Part shown: piece after piece, positions 1-9,681 of the stretch
Position numbering within the stretch: the stretch's first letter is position 1
How the letters are laid out: every line of letters begins with the position of its first letter
Source: Paraburkholderia kirstenboschensis
GTDB taxonomy: Bacteria; Pseudomonadota; Gammaproteobacteria; Burkholderiales; Burkholderiaceae
Reading direction: 5' to 3'
DNA length: 64,000 nucleotides
Assembly: GCF_904848585.1 (NCBI RefSeq)
Contig: NZ_CAJHCR010000004.1
Location: forward strand, 186,001 to 250,000
Translations under genes and position numbers: made by a program
Notes under the pieces: model-generated
Told to the model about the DNA's origin: nothing
The model's database searches: none
Seen by the model: only the letters and a program-made list of their open reading frames with translations

Positions 1-384
1 CACGCGTACGGCGTCGGTTTCTACGAGACGGGCAACGATCACGGCGACCTGGGTCTCGGCAACCCGTGGATGTACTGGGACGCGGCAACCGGCAAGCTGC
101 TCGGTCAGCAGATACCGGGCAAAGGCACGGCGGGCGACGTCTTCATGCAGGTTCAGTTTCCGCTGCACTCGGGGCGCATTCTCGGACTCGGCGGGCGGAT
201 CCTGATTAGCGCAGTTGGCGTCGCGGTCGCCGTGCTGAGCGCGACGGGGCTGCTGATCTGGCTGAAGAAGCTGAATGCGCGCCGCCGCTCATCGCAGAAC
301 GCGCAGAGGATGCACGAAGCGCCAGTGACCCGGGACGCCGGCAGAGCCCCGGCACGGCCGAAGGCAGAGGTCGCGCCCGAATAA
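1..384 (+). CDS. PepSY-associated membrane protein, C-terminal part (5' truncated by window)
   Basis: The reading frame is open from base 1, so the start lies outside the window; 127 codons are visible. The visible part has a soluble stretch (HAYGVGFYETGNDHG), a short amphipathic segment ending in FPLHSGRILG, and one strong C-terminal transmembrane helix (about residues 65-90) followed by a basic Arg-rich cytoplasmic tail. The FPLHSGRILGLGGR pattern before the last helix is typical of PepSY-associated transmembrane (iron-uptake-associated reductase-like) proteins. The substrate cannot be told from this fragment. It runs toward the convergent purU gene with about 130 bp between stops. Confidence 0.75.
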   Translation, partial: HAYGVGFYETGNDHGDLGLGNPWMYWDAATGKLLGQQIPGKGTAGDVFMQVQFPLHSGRILGLGGRILISAVGVAVAVLSATGLLIWLKKLNARRRSSQNAQRMHEAPVTRDAGRAPARPKAEVAPE

Positions 385-516
385 ACCCGCACCTATGCGC
401 AGCGGGCCAAGCGGCAGGCGAAGCGGCAGGCGACGGCCCTTCAATGAAGCATGCCGCTTGCCGCGAGGCTTCACCGCAGCGCCCGGCGAGCCGCAGCGGA
501 AAGCCCTCACCGGCTT

Positions 517-1386
517 CTAACGAAACACCACCGTCTTGCTACCGTTCAGCACAACGCGGTGCTCGACGTGCCACTTCACCGCACGCGCCAGCGTCACGCA
601 TTCGACGTCGCGGCCGATCGCCGTCAACTGTTCCGGCGTCATGCTGTGGTCCACGCGCTCCACTTCCTGCTCGATGATCGGACCTTCGTCCAGATCGGTC
701 GTCACGTAGTGCGCCGTTGCGCCGATCAGCTTGACGCCACGATCGAACGCCTGGTAATAGGGTTTCGCACCCTTGAAGCTCGGCAGGAACGAGTGATGAA
801 TGTTGATTGCGCGGCCGGCAAGCGCCTCGCACAGCTTCGGCGACAGAATTTGCATGTAGCGCGCGAGCACGACGAGATCCGCCTGATGCTCGTCGATCAC
901 TTCGAGCACGCGCGCTTCCTGCGCGGCCTTCGCTTCAGGCGTGCCGCCCAGCAGCGGGAAATGATGGAACGGAATGTCATAGCTCGCTGCGAGCTGATAA
1001 AACTCCTTGTGGTTGGAGATGATCGCCGGGATCTCGATGTTCAGCTGACCGGTACGGTAGCGGAACAGCAGGTCGTTCAGGCAATGTCCAATTTTCGACA
1101 CCATGATGATGACGCGCGGCTTCACCGATGCGTCGTGCAATTCCCAGCTCATGCCGAACTGCTCGGCGAGCGCCCCGAACGACGCGCGCAGTGCCTCGAG
1201 CCCCGGGTCGCCGCCCACCTGCTGGAAATGCACGCGCATGAAGAACTCGCCGGTGCGGCTGTCGCCGAACTGCGCGGAATCGAGAATGTTGCTGCCACGC
1301 TCGAACAGAAAGCCCGACACGGCGTGAACAATGCCGGGCCGGTCGGCGCACGACAGTTTGAGGATAAAGCTGTGATCGGTCGACAT
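517..1386 (-). CDS. purU: Formyltetrahydrofolate deformylase
   Basis: 289 residues. PurU hydrolyses 10-formyl-THF to formate and THF, balancing one-carbon pools and feeding formate to purine synthesis. The N-terminal ~80 residues form an ACT domain (FILKLSCADRPGIVHAVSGF). The remainder is a formyltransferase fold with the catalytic stretch INIHHSFLPSFKGAKPY and a conserved LDEGPIIEQ. The frame stays open 182 codons upstream, but MSTDHSF at 1386 gives the usual family length and places the ACT domain at the N-terminus. It lies downstream of the Nudix gene on the same strand with a 95 bp gap, so co-transcription is possible but not shown. Confidence 0.95.
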   Translation of the reverse strand: MSTDHSFILKLSCADRPGIVHAVSGFLFERGSNILDSAQFGDSRTGEFFMRVHFQQVGGDPGLEALRASFGALAEQFGMSWELHDASVKPRVIIMVSKIGHCLNDLLFRYRTGQLNIEIPAIISNHKEFYQLAASYDIPFHHFPLLGGTPEAKAAQEARVLEVIDEHQADLVVLARYMQILSPKLCEALAGRAINIHHSFLPSFKGAKPYYQAFDRGVKLIGATAHYVTTDLDEGPIIEQEVERVDHSMTPEQLTAIGRDVECVTLARAVKWHVEHRVVLNGSKTVVFR

Positions 1387-1481
1387 GACCTGGGTGACTC
1401 CCTTCTTCAATGCGTGGTTTGTTCGGTGTTGCTGTATGGTGTGCGGCGCAAGGCGCTTTGGCAAGGCCCGCGGTGACGTGC

Positions 1482-2333
1482 TTACGCGAGCGCGGGCGGT
1501 GCGAACAACGCTTCGATTCCCGCGCACGCCTCTTCGTCGATCCAGCGGCGGCGCAGCAGGCAATCCAGTGTGGCAAGACTCGCGTCGACCGTCATTGCGC
1601 CTTCCTCGATCCAGCGCGCCACTTCGTCGATGCGCGCAAGCCGGTGTTCGCCGACTTCGCCGTCCTGATTGCGCGGCGCGAAGTCCGCAGGCAGCGCGAG
1701 GTCGTAGATAAAGATCTGTTCGGCCTGGGTGCCTTCGGGCAGCGATTGCAGCACATACGCGGTGCGGCCCGCGACCGCGCGCACGGCAATCTCTTCCGGT
1801 ATGCCGGCTTCTTCCCAGCACTCCTTGACGATGGTCGCCTCGACGCCGAAGCCCCAACCGATTCCGCCCGCCACCACATTGTCGAGCATGCCGGGATCGG
1901 TCGCCTTCGTGTCGCTGCGGCGCGCGATCCATAATCTCGGCGCGCCACCGTCCGCGTATTCTACGACGCCGTTCAGATGCACCGCGTAGGTCAGCGTGCC
2001 GAAAAAGCGCGACGCCGCACGCTCGATGTACGCGAGCGGCGGCGCGTCGAACGCATTGCGGATCGCATAGGTCTCGTTGCGCCAGCCGGGAATACGGCCT
2101 TCGGCGGCGAGCGCGCCGATCACGGAGCCCAGCGCCGCACTGCGCAAGTCAACGGTGTTGAACGACGGCGCGAGGCTGACGCGCGCATCGTCGATATCGA
2201 ACACGTCTGGCCAACGCGCGAGCAAACGCACATCGTCCGAACGAATCCAGCCGACCTGGTCGGCGTCGATGCAGAACGGCAGATGCGCAGCAACGTCAAA
2301 GCGGCGCGCGGCGATAAGGCAAGGCAAACTCAT
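1482..2333 (-). CDS. DUF4743 / Nudix hydrolase
   Basis: 283 residues. The N-terminal half resembles the DUF4743 region found with Nudix domains in Tnr3-like proteins. The C-terminal half has a Nudix box running from GIGWGFGVEATIVKE to CWEEAGIPEE, with the central E..EE..G residues present. Such enzymes cleave nucleoside-diphosphate-linked compounds. Tnr3-type homologues act on damaged thiamine diphosphate derivatives, but the substrate here is only inferred from family. It starts with ATG at 2333 and lies 53 bp from the LysE gene on the same strand. Confidence 0.85.
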   Translation of the reverse strand: MSLPCLIAARRFDVAAHLPFCIDADQVGWIRSDDVRLLARWPDVFDIDDARVSLAPSFNTVDLRSAALGSVIGALAAEGRIPGWRNETYAIRNAFDAPPLAYIERAASRFFGTLTYAVHLNGVVEYADGGAPRLWIARRSDTKATDPGMLDNVVAGGIGWGFGVEATIVKECWEEAGIPEEIAVRAVAGRTAYVLQSLPEGTQAEQIFIYDLALPADFAPRNQDGEVGEHRLARIDEVARWIEEGAMTVDASLATLDCLLRRRWIDEEACAGIEALFAPPALA

Positions 2334-2386
2334 TCAAAACTCCAAACTGTCGGCGGCGAGCGGCGATGAGCCAGATCAATCGCAAA

Positions 2387-3001
2387 TCAATCCCGCAACG
2401 CGACTCGAATCCCGATCGCAATGAAGGTGGCGCCGGCAAGCCGGTCGAGCCACACGCCCACACGCGGCCGGCGCTTCAACCACCCGCCGATGATCCCGGC
2501 ACACACGCCGAACAGCGAAAACACCGCTACGGTCTGCAACATGAAGAGCGCGCCGAGTTCGAGCATTTGCACGGTGACGCTTTGCGCGCCATGCGGCTGC
2601 ACGAACTGCGGCAGAAACACGATAAAGAACAGCGTCACTTTCGGGTTGAGCAGATTGCCGAGCACGCTTTGGCGGAACACGGTCATCAACGGCTGCGGCG
2701 CGCGTTCGTGCGCGGTCGCGAGCCCTTGGCTGCGCAGCGCCTTGACGCCGATCCAGACGAGATACGCCGCGCCGGCCAGCTTGATCGCCTGGAAAGCGAA
2801 CGGCGACGAGCGCAGCAACGCTGCCACGCCGAGCGCGGCGAGCGTCGTGTGAAACGTGATGCCCGCCGCAAAACCGAGCGCGGCCACCAGACCTGCAGCA
2901 CGGCCCTGCGAGATGCCGCGCGCGAGCACTTGCAGATTGTCCGGACCGGGCGCCATCGTGATCGCAATCGACGTGGCAAGGAACAGCATGAAGTTGGGCA
3001 T
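2387..3001 (-). CDS. LysE/RhtB family amino-acid exporter
   Basis: 204 residues, hydrophobic throughout with about six predicted transmembrane helices. The N-terminal motif TMAPGPDNLQVLARGISQG is the LysE/RhtB signature (PGP followed by a glycine-rich helix). These proteins sit in the inner membrane and export amino acids such as threonine, homoserine, lysine or leucine; the substrate here cannot be told. The ATG at 3001 begins just ahead of the first hydrophobic segment. It follows apt on the same strand by 58 bp. Confidence 0.9.
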   Translation of the reverse strand: MPNFMLFLATSIAITMAPGPDNLQVLARGISQGRAAGLVAALGFAAGITFHTTLAALGVAALLRSSPFAFQAIKLAGAAYLVWIGVKALRSQGLATAHERAPQPLMTVFRQSVLGNLLNPKVTLFFIVFLPQFVQPHGAQSVTVQMLELGALFMLQTVAVFSLFGVCAGIIGGWLKRRPRVGVWLDRLAGATFIAIGIRVALRD

Positions 3002-3059
3002 CGTTCTTACCTGCTTTATTGCACAAGGTGAAGTGCGTCGCGGCGAGTTTGCGGCGCGC

Positions 3060-3626
3060 TCAATGACCGTCGAAACTCGTCACCGTATAGAGGGACAGCC
3101 CGCCGCCCGCGAGCAGTTTCGAGCCGCCGAGTTCCGGTAAATCGATAATCGCCGCACCTTCCACGACGGTCGCGCCGAGCCGCTCGAGCAGAATCTTGCC
3201 GGCCATCATCGTGCCGCCGGTTGCGATCAGATCGTCGATGATCACCACGCGGTCGCCAGGCTTGCACGCGTCTTCGTGAATCTCGACGGTGGCCGTGCCG
3301 TATTCCAGTTCATAAGATTGCGACACGCGCTTGTAGGGCAGTTTGCCCTCCTTACGAATCGGAATGAAACCCAGATTCAACTCATACGCGAGAATTGGCC
3401 CGATGATGAAACCACGCGCATCGAGCCCGGCAATGTAGTCGAGCTTCGCGTCGATATAACGCTGCACGAACAGGTCGATCAGCACCCGCAGCGACTTCGG
3501 CTCCTGAAGCAGCGGCGTGATGTCGCGGAACTGCACGCCGGCCTGGGGCCAGTCGGGCACGGTGCGAATATGACTCTTGATATAGTCGGCCGCATCGAGC
3601 GGCGCGCTCGCGAGCGCGTTTGACAT
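3060..3626 (-). CDS. apt: Adenine phosphoribosyltransferase
   Basis: 188 residues from the chosen ATG. Apt makes AMP from adenine and PRPP in purine salvage. The PRPP-binding loop [14 protein letters not shown] is intact, as is the upstream [10 protein letters not shown] segment of class I adenine PRTases. The frame is open 24 codons farther upstream, but MSNALAS matches the usual family length (about 180-190). It lies between the LysE exporter and the Kef antiporter, all read leftward. Confidence 0.95.
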   Translation of the reverse strand: MSNALASAPLDAADYIKSHIRTVPDWPQAGVQFRDITPLLQEPKSLRVLIDLFVQRYIDAKLDYIAGLDARGFIIGPILAYELNLGFIPIRKEGKLPYKRVSQSYELEYGTATVEIHEDACKPGDRVVIIDDLIATGGTMMAGKILLERLGATVVEGAAIIDLPELGGSKLLAGGGLSLYTVTSFDGH

Positions 3627-3701
3627 GATGTCTCCGGATGGACCTCGACAGGTCCAATGAAAAGCTGAATCGGTGCAGCCGCACGAACCGTGCAGCAATT
3701 G

Positions 3702-5705
3702 CTACGCCGCGGCAGCGCCCGCGCGGCGGTGTTTCGAGAGTCGCTCCTCGGCCTGCGCCAACTGCTCGGGCAAGCCGCGCAACACGACAATGTCGCTCGC
3801 GCGCAGCTTGGTGGACGGATCTGGCTCCACGCCGCGAATGCCGTGACGGCGAATCGCCGTCACTTCGACACCCAGTTCGTACAGACCCAGGTCCGCCAGC
3901 GTGCGGCCAACCGCGTCGGCGTTCTGGTCGACCGGGACCGATTGTAGCCGCACCTGTTCGTGGCCGTCGTCGTCGTCCATGTCGTCGGCGCCGTGGAAAT
4001 AGCCGCGCAGCAGCGCATAACGTTCGTCGCGCATTTCCTCCACGCGGCGCACCACGCGACGCATCGGTATGCCCATCACGACGAGCGTGTGCGAAGCGAG
4101 CATCAGGCTACCCTCCACGATCTCGGGAATCACCTCCGTCGCGCCGGCGGCCAGCAGTTTTTCCAGATCGGCGTCGTCGACGGTACGAACGATCACCGGC
4201 AACGTCGGTTCGAGTTCGTGGATGTTGTGCAGCACGCGCAATGCCGACGGCGTGTTTGCATACGTAATCGCGATCGCCGCGGCGCGATGAATACCGGCCG
4301 CGAGCAGCGATTCGCGCCGCCCCGCATCGCCGAACACGACCGACTCGCCCGCGGCGGCTGCCGCCTGCACACGGTCCGGGTCGAGATCCAGCGCGACATA
4401 CGACAAACCTTCGTGTTCGAGCATGCGCGCAAGGTTCTGCCCGGAGCGACCGTAGCCGCAGATGATCACGTGGCCGCTTTGCTTCAGGCTCTGCGTGGCG
4501 ATGCGCGTCATCTGCAATGACTGCATCATCCATTCAGTCGAAGAAAGCCGCAGCACGATACGGTCCGCGTTCTGGATCAGGAACGGCGCGGCGAGCATCG
4601 ACAGCAGCATCGCCGCGAGAATTGCCTGCAGCAGCGTGGCGTCGACGAGATGTTTGTCGAGAATCAGATTCAGCAGCACGAAACCGAACTCGCCCGCTTG
4701 CGCGAGGCCGATGCCCGTGCGCATTGCGACGCCCGGCGACGCGCCGAACAGACGCGAAAGCCCCGTGATCATGACCGCCTTGAGCAGGATCGGGCCGATC
4801 AGGAAGCCGAGAACGATCAGCGGATGTTCCCAGATCACGCGCGGATTTAGCAGCATGCCGGTCGTGACGAAGAAGAGCCCGAGCAGCACGTCGCGAAACG
4901 GCTTGATGTCTTCTTCGACCTGATGGCGGTACGGCGTTTCCGCGATCAACATGCCTGCGATGAATGCGCCCAGCGCGAGCGACAGCCCGAACTTGTCCGT
5001 GATGAACGCCGAGCCGAGCGTGACGAGCAGCAGATTGAGAATGAACAGTTCCTGCGAGCGGCGCCGCGCGACCACATTGAACCAGCGCGTCATGAAGCGC
5101 TGTCCGACGATCAGCAGCAGCGACAATGCGACGACGATCTTGATGGCCGCGACGCCGAGTGAGTTGACGAGGTCTTTCGGATCGCCGCCCAGCGCCGAGA
5201 TGATGATCAGGAGCGGCACCACCGCGAGATCCTGGAACAGCAGCACACCGAAGATATTGCGGCCATGCTCGGTTTCTATTTCGAGCCGCTCCGCGAGCAT
5301 CTTGCTGACGATCGCCGTCGACGACATCGCCAGCGCGCCGCCGAGCGCAACACTCGCCTGCCATTTGATATGCACCCAACGCTCGAATACGAAACCGAGC
5401 GTGACCGAGATCGCGATGGTGCCGAGCACTTGCAACAGACCAAGACCGAATACGAGGCGGCGCATGGAGCGCAGTTTCGCGAGCGAAAACTCGAGGCCGA
5501 TCGAAAACATCAGGAACACGACGCCAAACTCCGCGAGGTTCTGCGCGCCCACGGAATCGGGAACGAGGCCCAACGCATTCGGCCCGACGACGATGCCGAC
5601 GCTCAGATAGCCGAGCATCGGCGGAAGATTCAGAAAGCGAAAGATCACCACGCCCGCGACCGAGGCCAGCAGCAGGAAAAGCGTCATTTCGAGCGGGGAA
5701 ATCAT
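3702..5705 (-). CDS. Kef/YbaL-type monovalent cation:proton antiporter with TrkA domains
   Basis: 667 residues from MISPLEM; the frame opens 17 codons earlier. Residues 1 to about 390 form a CPA2 Na+/H+-exchanger domain of 12-13 helices (LPPMLGYLSVGIVVGPNALG near the start). A Rossmann RCK/TrkA-N domain follows (VIICGYGRSGQNLARMLE, with GYGRSG as the nucleotide-binding loop), and then a TrkA-C domain ending around DIVVLRGLPEQLAQAE. This is the plan of KefB/KefC and YbaL, which move K+ out in exchange for H+ under nucleotide or glutathione control. Which paralogue it is cannot be settled by eye. It is transcribed away from kdsD across a 173 bp divergent gap. Confidence 0.9.
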   Translation of the reverse strand: MISPLEMTLFLLLASVAGVVIFRFLNLPPMLGYLSVGIVVGPNALGLVPDSVGAQNLAEFGVVFLMFSIGLEFSLAKLRSMRRLVFGLGLLQVLGTIAISVTLGFVFERWVHIKWQASVALGGALAMSSTAIVSKMLAERLEIETEHGRNIFGVLLFQDLAVVPLLIIISALGGDPKDLVNSLGVAAIKIVVALSLLLIVGQRFMTRWFNVVARRRSQELFILNLLLVTLGSAFITDKFGLSLALGAFIAGMLIAETPYRHQVEEDIKPFRDVLLGLFFVTTGMLLNPRVIWEHPLIVLGFLIGPILLKAVMITGLSRLFGASPGVAMRTGIGLAQAGEFGFVLLNLILDKHLVDATLLQAILAAMLLSMLAAPFLIQNADRIVLRLSSTEWMMQSLQMTRIATQSLKQSGHVIICGYGRSGQNLARMLEHEGLSYVALDLDPDRVQAAAAAGESVVFGDAGRRESLLAAGIHRAAAIAITYANTPSALRVLHNIHELEPTLPVIVRTVDDADLEKLLAAGATEVIPEIVEGSLMLASHTLVVMGIPMRRVVRRVEEMRDERYALLRGYFHGADDMDDDDGHEQVRLQSVPVDQNADAVGRTLADLGLYELGVEVTAIRRHGIRGVEPDPSTKLRASDIVVLRGLPEQLAQAEERLSKHRRAGAAAA

Positions 5706-5866
5706 CGGCAAAAACGCATGGGTGAAGCGTCCTCGTTCGTCAGCGGAACCGCGCACGCAACATGCCGTGCGACAAGGTTGAGGGGCCGTTATAGGGTGCG
5801 ATAAAGGGGGCGATGAAGGCAGCGGCTTTGCACAGCAGGCCCGGCGCGGCGAACAAGCGCCTTTGC

Positions 5867-5872
5867 TATACT
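5867..5872 (+). promoter_or_regulatory. Candidate -10 element (TATACT) immediately before kdsD
   Basis: TATACT lies 6 bases before the kdsD ATG (5879). If used, transcription would start at or very near the start codon, giving a leaderless or almost leaderless mRNA. No good -35 hexamer was found at 16-18 bp, and no Shine-Dalgarno sequence precedes the ATG. This is a visual call only. Confidence 0.3.
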
Positions 5873-5878
5873 TCGCGA

Positions 5879-6862
5879 ATGATAGCGAAAATCAATGGCG
5901 ACCGGGCGCTCGCGCTCGCTCGTGACGTGCTCGACATCGAAGCGGACGCCGTGCGCGCGCTTCGCGATCAACTCGACGGCGCCTTCGTCGGTGCGGTCGA
6001 GCTCATCATGGGTTGCCGCGGGCGCGTGGTCGTCTCCGGCATCGGCAAATCAGGGCATGTGGCCCGCAAGCTCGCGGCCACGTTAGCCAGCACGGGCACA
6101 CCGGCGTTCTTCGTGCATCCCGCTGAAGCGAGTCATGGCGACCTCGGCATGGTCACCGCCGACGACGTATTCCTCGCGCTGTCCAATTCCGGTGAAACCG
6201 AAGAACTCGTGGCCATCCTGCCGCTCATCAAGCGGATCGGCGCAAAGCTGATCGCAATGACCGGACGCCCGTCGTCGAGTCTCGCGAAACTGGCCGACGT
6301 CCATCTGAATTCTGCCGTCGCCAAAGAAGCCTGTCCGATGAATCTTGCGCCCACGGCGAGCACCACAGCGGCGCTCGCGCTCGGCGACGCGCTCGCGGTC
6401 GCCGTGCTCGACGCGCGTGGCTTCGGTCGCGACGACTTCGCGCGCTCGCATCCGGGCGGCGCGCTCGGCCGGCGCCTGCTCACCTACGTAAGCGACGTGA
6501 TGCGCACGGGCGAGCAAGTGCCGAAGGTCACGCCCGAAGCGACCGTACGCGACGCGTTGTTCCAGTTGACGGCCAAGCGCATGGGCATGACGGCGATTGT
6601 CGATGGCGAAGACCGCGTGAAGGGCATTTTCACAGACGGCGACTTGCGCCGCGTGCTGGAGCGTGACGGCGATTTTCGCGCACTGTCGATCGCTTCGGTG
6701 ATGACCGCCGACCCGCGCACCATCGATCCCGATCATCTCGCAGTGGAAGCCGTGGAACTGATGGAGCGCCATCGCATCAATCAGATGCTGGTCGTCGACG
6801 AAGCGGGCAAGCTCATCGGCGCACTCAACATGCACGACCTGTTCTCGAAAAAGGTGATCTGA
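5879..6862 (+). CDS. kdsD: D-arabinose 5-phosphate isomerase
   Basis: 327 residues. KdsD converts ribulose 5-phosphate to arabinose 5-phosphate, the first committed step of KDO synthesis for LPS. It has an N-terminal SIS domain (VVSGIGKSGH, LSNSGETEE, and the SHPGGALGRRL region) followed by two CBS domains (about residues 205-327). The ATG at 5879 is chosen because it aligns the SIS domain at the same distance from the N-terminus as in E. coli KdsD (328 aa, from memory). An in-frame ATG at 5813 would add 22 unrelated residues. The stop overlaps the kdsC start by one base (TGATG). Confidence 0.95.
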   Translation: MIAKINGDRALALARDVLDIEADAVRALRDQLDGAFVGAVELIMGCRGRVVVSGIGKSGHVARKLAATLASTGTPAFFVHPAEASHGDLGMVTADDVFLALSNSGETEELVAILPLIKRIGAKLIAMTGRPSSSLAKLADVHLNSAVAKEACPMNLAPTASTTAALALGDALAVAVLDARGFGRDDFARSHPGGALGRRLLTYVSDVMRTGEQVPKVTPEATVRDALFQLTAKRMGMTAIVDGEDRVKGIFTDGDLRRVLERDGDFRALSIASVMTADPRTIDPDHLAVEAVELMERHRINQMLVVDEAGKLIGALNMHDLFSKKVI

Positions 6863-7422
6863 TGGCCGTCGCGCCCCCTACCGCTACCGAACGCGCAAGC
6901 CGCGTGAAGCTGATGATTTTCGACGTCGACGGCGTACTCACCGACGGCGGGCTGCTCTTCACGGCGGAAGGCGACACGATGAAGGGTTTCAATTCCATGG
7001 ACGGCCACGGCATGAAGCTGTTGCGCCAGGCCGGCATTGAAACGGCGATCATCACCGGGCGCAAGTCGGGCATCGTCGCCGCGCGCGCGAAAGAAATGCA
7101 TATCACGCACGTGTATCAGGGCATCGAGAACAAGCCGCAGGCGTTCGCAGACTTGCTCGAAGCGACCGGCATGAGCGCGGAACAATGCGGCTACATGGGC
7201 GACGACTGGGTCGATCTCGGCGTGATGCTGAAGGTCGGCTTTGCGGCGGCGCCGGCTAATTCGCATCCTGAAGTGATCGCACGAGCCCATTGGGTCAGTG
7301 AGGCACGCGGCGGCCACGGCGCGGCCCGCGAAGTCTGCGACACGCTGCTGCGCGCGCAGCACAAGTATGAGGCGCTGCTCGCAGCCGCCTGCAGCGGCGA
7401 ACAGCGGGGCCTCGTCGGATGA
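6862..7422 (+). CDS. kdsC: 3-deoxy-D-manno-octulosonate 8-phosphate phosphatase
   Basis: 186 residues. KdsC removes the phosphate from KDO-8-P, giving KDO for inner-core LPS. It is a HAD-superfamily C0-type protein with the nucleophile motif IFDVDGVLTDG near the N-terminus, a second motif around AIITGRKSG, and a Mg-binding GYMGDDWVDL. Lacking a cap domain is normal for this tetrameric family. It is translationally coupled at both ends: one base overlap with kdsD and four bases (ATGA) with lptC. Confidence 0.96.
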   Translation: MAVAPPTATERASRVKLMIFDVDGVLTDGGLLFTAEGDTMKGFNSMDGHGMKLLRQAGIETAIITGRKSGIVAARAKEMHITHVYQGIENKPQAFADLLEATGMSAEQCGYMGDDWVDLGVMLKVGFAAAPANSHPEVIARAHWVSEARGGHGAAREVCDTLLRAQHKYEALLAAACSGEQRGLVG

Positions 7423-8027
7423 ATCAGTTTCGCCTGACTTCGCTGATCCCGCTCGTCGCGATGGCCGCTCTCGCGGGCATCACGTGGTGGCTTCTGCAAG
7501 CCACGTTGCCACGGCAAAACGAAGGCGCGGTGCGTCCCAAGGAGCACACGCCCGACTACTTCGCCGACAACTTTTCGGTTTCCGAGCTCGATCAGTCGGG
7601 CTCCACGCAATATCGCCTGACCGCGCAGTCGCTGATTCACTATGAAGACGACGAACTGAGCGATCTGGTCAAGCCCGCAATGCGCGCGTTCCAGCCGGGC
7701 AAGCCGATCGTCACTGCAACCGGCGACACCGGCAAGGTCAACGGCGACGCGTCCATCGTCGACCTGTATGGCAACGCGCGCATCTTGCGCGCGCCGGGCT
7801 ATGGCGATCCGCAGATGCAAGCCGATTCCGAGCATTTCCGCGTGCTGGTCAACGACGATGTGATCGAGACGGAAAAGCCGGTTAAACTTCAGCGCGGCGT
7901 GTCCGTGATGACTGCCAGCGGCATGAACTACAACAACGTCACCCGGGTGATGCAGCTCTTCGGCAATGTGAAAGGCGCGATCGCCGCGTCCGACGCCGGC
8001 GGCAGCTCGCCCAAGCAACCCGGGTAA
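7419..8027 (+). CDS. lptC: LPS export protein LptC
   Basis: 202 residues. LptC is a bitopic inner-membrane protein that receives LPS from the LptB2FG transporter and passes it to LptA. The N-terminal anchor is a single helix (LIPLVAMAALAGITWWLL) and the rest is a periplasmic beta-jellyroll with the YRLTAQSLIHYEDDE region typical of the family. It overlaps kdsC by four bases and lies 21 bp before lptA, in the conserved kds-lpt order. Confidence 0.93.
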   Translation: MNQFRLTSLIPLVAMAALAGITWWLLQATLPRQNEGAVRPKEHTPDYFADNFSVSELDQSGSTQYRLTAQSLIHYEDDELSDLVKPAMRAFQPGKPIVTATGDTGKVNGDASIVDLYGNARILRAPGYGDPQMQADSEHFRVLVNDDVIETEKPVKLQRGVSVMTASGMNYNNVTRVMQLFGNVKGAIAASDAGGSSPKQPG

Positions 8028-8048
8028 ATCCATTCCAGGCGTGACTGC

Positions 8049-8720
8049 ATGAACGAATCGTTCCCCCGTTTTGATACCGGCCGCTCGCGCACCCTGTCCG
8101 CGTGCCGCGCCGGACTCGCTGCGCTGATGGTCGCGTTGCCGCTCGCCGGCTTCGCGCCGCTCGCGCACGCGGACCGCGCCGACAAGGACAAGCCGCTCAA
8201 TATCGAAGCGGACAACATGACTTACGACGACCTGAAACAGGTCAACATCTTCACCGGCCATGTGGTCGCGACCAAAGGCACGATCGTGATCAAGGCCGAC
8301 CGTGTAGACGTGACGCAAGACCCGCAGGGCTATCAGTACGCAACCGGCACGTCGAGCGGCGGCAATCTGTCGTATTTCCGCCAGAAGCGCGAAGGTCTCG
8401 ATGAATACATCGAAGGCACGGCCGTTCGTATCGACTACGACGGCAAGCAGGACCTGACCACGCTCACCACGAATGCCACCGTCAAGCGTCTGCAAGGTCT
8501 TTCCACGGTGATGGACCAGGTGCACGGCAGCGTGATTACGTACGACGGGCAAAAGGACTTCTATACCGCGAAGGCAGGCAAGGACGTCGCGGGGCCGGGC
8601 AATCCGAGCGGCCGTGTGCGCGCGATGCTTTCGCCGCGCAACGGCGGCGCGGCGCCGCTGAACGGTGCGTCGGCCACGCTCGCGCCGTCCACCACGATTC
8701 AGGGAGCGCCAAATCAGTGA
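8049..8720 (+). CDS. lptA: LPS transport periplasmic protein LptA
   Basis: 223 residues. It has a cleavable signal peptide (hydrophobic stretch [19 protein letters not shown]) and an OstA/LptA jellyroll repeat domain ([36 protein letters not shown]). LptA forms the periplasmic bridge carrying LPS to the outer-membrane LptDE. The C-terminal tail after about residue 185 is Ala/Gly/Pro-rich and likely disordered. Its stop overlaps the GTG start of lptB (GTGA), giving translational coupling. Confidence 0.94.
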   Translation: MNESFPRFDTGRSRTLSACRAGLAALMVALPLAGFAPLAHADRADKDKPLNIEADNMTYDDLKQVNIFTGHVVATKGTIVIKADRVDVTQDPQGYQYATGTSSGGNLSYFRQKREGLDEYIEGTAVRIDYDGKQDLTTLTTNATVKRLQGLSTVMDQVHGSVITYDGQKDFYTAKAGKDVAGPGNPSGRVRAMLSPRNGGAAPLNGASATLAPSTTIQGAPNQ

Positions 8721-9502
8721 GCACCTCCGCGTCCCTCCCCAATCGCAAGCCGGCCGGCACCAGTAGTTCGCTGGTCGTACGCAGTCTGAAGAAGCGTTAC
8801 GGTTCGCGCACGGTCGTCAAAGACGTCTCGCTCGACGTGAAAAGCGGCGAAGTGGTCGGGCTGCTCGGGCCGAACGGCGCGGGCAAGACCACGTCGTTTT
8901 ATATGATCGTCGGCCTCGTGCCGCTCGACGCAGGCGAAATCGATCTGGACGGCAAGTCCATCAGCCTGTTGCCGATCCACAAGCGCGCTTCGCTCGGGCT
9001 CTCGTATCTGCCGCAGGAAGCTTCAGTGTTCCGCAAGCTTTCCGTCGAGCAGAATATTCGCGCGGTGCTGGAATTGCAGCACGAAGACAACGGCAAGCGG
9101 CTCACCAAAGACGCAATCACGAGCCGCGTGGAAGCCTTGCTGGACGAGCTGCAAATCTCGCATTTGCGCGACAATCCAGCGTTGTCGCTGTCGGGCGGCG
9201 AACGCCGCCGGGTGGAAATCGCGCGGGCGCTCGCCACCAATCCGAGCTTCATTCTGCTGGACGAGCCGTTCGCGGGCGTCGATCCGATTGCGGTGCTCGA
9301 AATCCAGAAGATCGTCAAATTTCTGAAGCAGCGCAATATTGGCGTGCTAATCACCGACCACAACGTGCGTGAAACGCTCGGTATTTGCGATCACGCCTAC
9401 ATCATCAGCGACGGCAGCGTGCTGGCCGCCGGCGCGCCGAGCGAAATCATCGAAAACGAAAGCGTGCGGCGCGTCTATCTGGGCGAGCATTTCCGCATGT
9501 AA
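8717..9502 (+). CDS. lptB: LPS export ABC transporter ATP-binding protein LptB
   Basis: 261 residues, starting at a GTG that overlaps the lptA stop by four bases. It is the ATPase of the LptB2FGC complex. Walker A is [11 protein letters not shown], the signature is [15 protein letters not shown] and Walker B is [13 protein letters not shown], followed by the H-loop in LITDHNVRE. About 20 extra N-terminal residues precede the ABC core ([12 protein letters not shown]). Its partners lptF/lptG are not in the window. Confidence 0.96.
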   Translation: MSTSASLPNRKPAGTSSSLVVRSLKKRYGSRTVVKDVSLDVKSGEVVGLLGPNGAGKTTSFYMIVGLVPLDAGEIDLDGKSISLLPIHKRASLGLSYLPQEASVFRKLSVEQNIRAVLELQHEDNGKRLTKDAITSRVEALLDELQISHLRDNPALSLSGGERRRVEIARALATNPSFILLDEPFAGVDPIAVLEIQKIVKFLKQRNIGVLITDHNVRETLGICDHAYIISDGSVLAAGAPSEIIENESVRRVYLGEHFRM

Positions 9503-9681
9503 GTGCACGCGGGAATCGGCGGCGCCGCGCGCGTCTGCCGGTTCTTTCGCGGCAAGCGCCCGGGCCCGTTCCCGTCGCGGGCGGCCCGCGCCCGGCGTTG
9601 CCGACACCGGCGCAGGCGTAATTGCGAATTCGCAAGGTATCGCGGTCGTGGCAAACTCTCTACAATGAATCTGAACTTGCC

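Noticed and set aside
9503..9681. Sigma-54 promoter in front of rpoN (TGGCAAACTCTC region)
   Set aside because: It has a TGGCA start but lacks the GC element at the right spacing, so autoregulation by sigma-54 is not supported.
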